Shown here one piece after another: positions 12,646 through 12,947 of a stretch of DNA of 12,947 bases (positions are counted from its first letter, which is position 1; each line of letters begins with the position of its first letter). This DNA is from Oscillospiraceae bacterium (GTDB lineage Bacteria; Bacillota; Clostridia; Oscillospirales; Ruminococcaceae): assembly GCA_900768995.1 (NCBI GenBank), contig CAAGEZ010000047.1:1-12947 (forward strand). Direction: 5' to 3'. Below the pieces are notes generated by a model that saw only the letters and a list, made by a program, of their open reading frames with translations, had not been told where the DNA came from and did not search any database. The translations under genes and the position numbers were made by a program.

Positions 12646-12947
12646 AAGACCAGCTATAAAAAGTCAATACCCTAAACCAAATTTTTAGGGAAAACAGGCC
12701 GATATGGCTGACCGGATTTAAGGACGGAGAAAATGATATTGATGAGCTTACGGCATATGTAACCGACACAGACATAATGATGTTTGCCCTGAGCTTTCTT
12801 ACGGTCGTAAAACGCTTTAATGGCGGAATCGTGAAGAATGGCTGCGGTAGCGGCAAGCCAGATAGCACGCCTTAGGTACGGTGAGCCTCGTTTGGACATT
12901 TTGTTCTTTGTACCGAGGAAATTTCCGAACTGAGAAACGGTAGGGTC
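12646..12947 (-). mobile_element. IS110-family insertion sequence, right-hand part only
   Basis: The window ends within an insertion sequence of the IS110 family, recognised from its transposase. Its downstream boundary must lie in the 26 bases between the GNAT stop and the transposase stop, or very near. No terminal inverted repeat is visible, as expected of the family. A hairpin CCCTAAA/TTTAGGG (12670-12690) spans the transposase stop. The coordinates given are outer limits; the exact end is not known. Confidence 0.75.
12672..12947 (-). CDS. IS110-family transposase, C-terminal part (cut by window end)
   Basis: Ninety-one C-terminal residues are visible and remain in frame to the window edge, so the apparent ATG at 12899 is internal, not a start. 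The segment MSKRGSPYLRRAIWLAATAA, followed by GKHHYV, RKL and a final VLKSGQPYRPVF, is the typical end of the Transposase_20 domain of IS110 transposases. The N-terminal DEDD RuvC-like domain lies outside the window. In the loop before SKRG the family normally has Gln-Ser-Gly; here it reads Gln-Phe-Gly (codon TTC), so the serine thought to attack DNA may be missing. The C-terminus is complete and ends with TAG. The gene points toward, and ends 26 bases from, the convergent GNAT gene. The rest of the element cannot be judged. Confidence 0.9.
   Translation of the reverse strand, partial: DPTVSQFGNFLGTKNKMSKRGSPYLRRAIWLAATAAILHDSAIKAFYDRKKAQGKHHYVCVGYICRKLINIIFSVLKSGQPYRPVFPKNLV

Noticed and set aside
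12670..12690. CCCTAAA/TTTAGGG hairpin as terminator of the transposase gene
   Set aside because: The stem is only 7 bp and AT-rich, it overlaps the last codons, and the T run comes about 8 bases later, so a functional terminator is not supported.
12512..12868. Minus-strand frame across the GNAT end and the insertion sequence
   Set aside because: It crosses the junction between the GNAT gene and the IS element and overlaps the recognisable transposase in another frame.

Overview
The window looks like a chromosomal segment of an anaerobic Firmicute of the gut Clostridia type (Oscillospiraceae/Ruminococcus-like). The basis is the mixed GC content with AT-rich spacers, strong AGGAG-type ribosome binding sites, some GTG and TTG starts, a clostridial-style MurD and clostridial-style CheA P2 domains. 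The genus is an inference; no rRNA or other taxonomic marker is present.

Layout. Positions 1-160 are a long imperfect inverted repeat, a MITE-like or structured-RNA element of unknown family. A strong terminator (187-218, minus) ends a five-gene chemotaxis operon read on the minus strand in the order cheA (start at 5571), cheW, cheR, cheB, cheW (end at 225). CheA carries two tandem copies of the CheY-binding P2 domain. The 342-base divergent spacer 5572-5913 holds a sigma-A-like promoter for each direction and a perfect 14-bp palindrome in the cheA leader. On the plus strand follow a 634-aa protein with a FliK-like C-terminus and, overlapping it, a 93-aa stand-alone copy of the C-terminal cytoplasmic domain of the flagellar export switch FlhB. 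This FliK-like/FlhBC-like pair next to chemotaxis genes, with no other flagellar gene in view, is the least explained part of the window.

The spacer 8087-8462 contains a GC-rich REP-like double hairpin, a rho-independent terminator and a good sigma-A promoter. This promoter starts an apparent operon of murD, two M42-family metallo-aminopeptidase paralogues and a GNAT acetyltransferase. The last three are joined by ATGA start/stop overlaps and so are probably translationally coupled. The window ends inside the C-terminal part of an IS110-family transposase on the minus strand, only 26 bases after the GNAT gene.

How the genes work together. The minus-strand operon supplies the core chemosensory signalling complex (CheA kinase, CheW couplers) and the adaptation enzymes (CheR methyltransferase, CheB methylesterase). 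Receptors, CheY and the flagellar motor must be encoded elsewhere. The plus-strand operon combines a peptidoglycan precursor ligase with peptide processing and an acetyltransferase. Both window ends lie in repeat or mobile DNA, which suggests the window may be a whole assembly contig broken at repeats.
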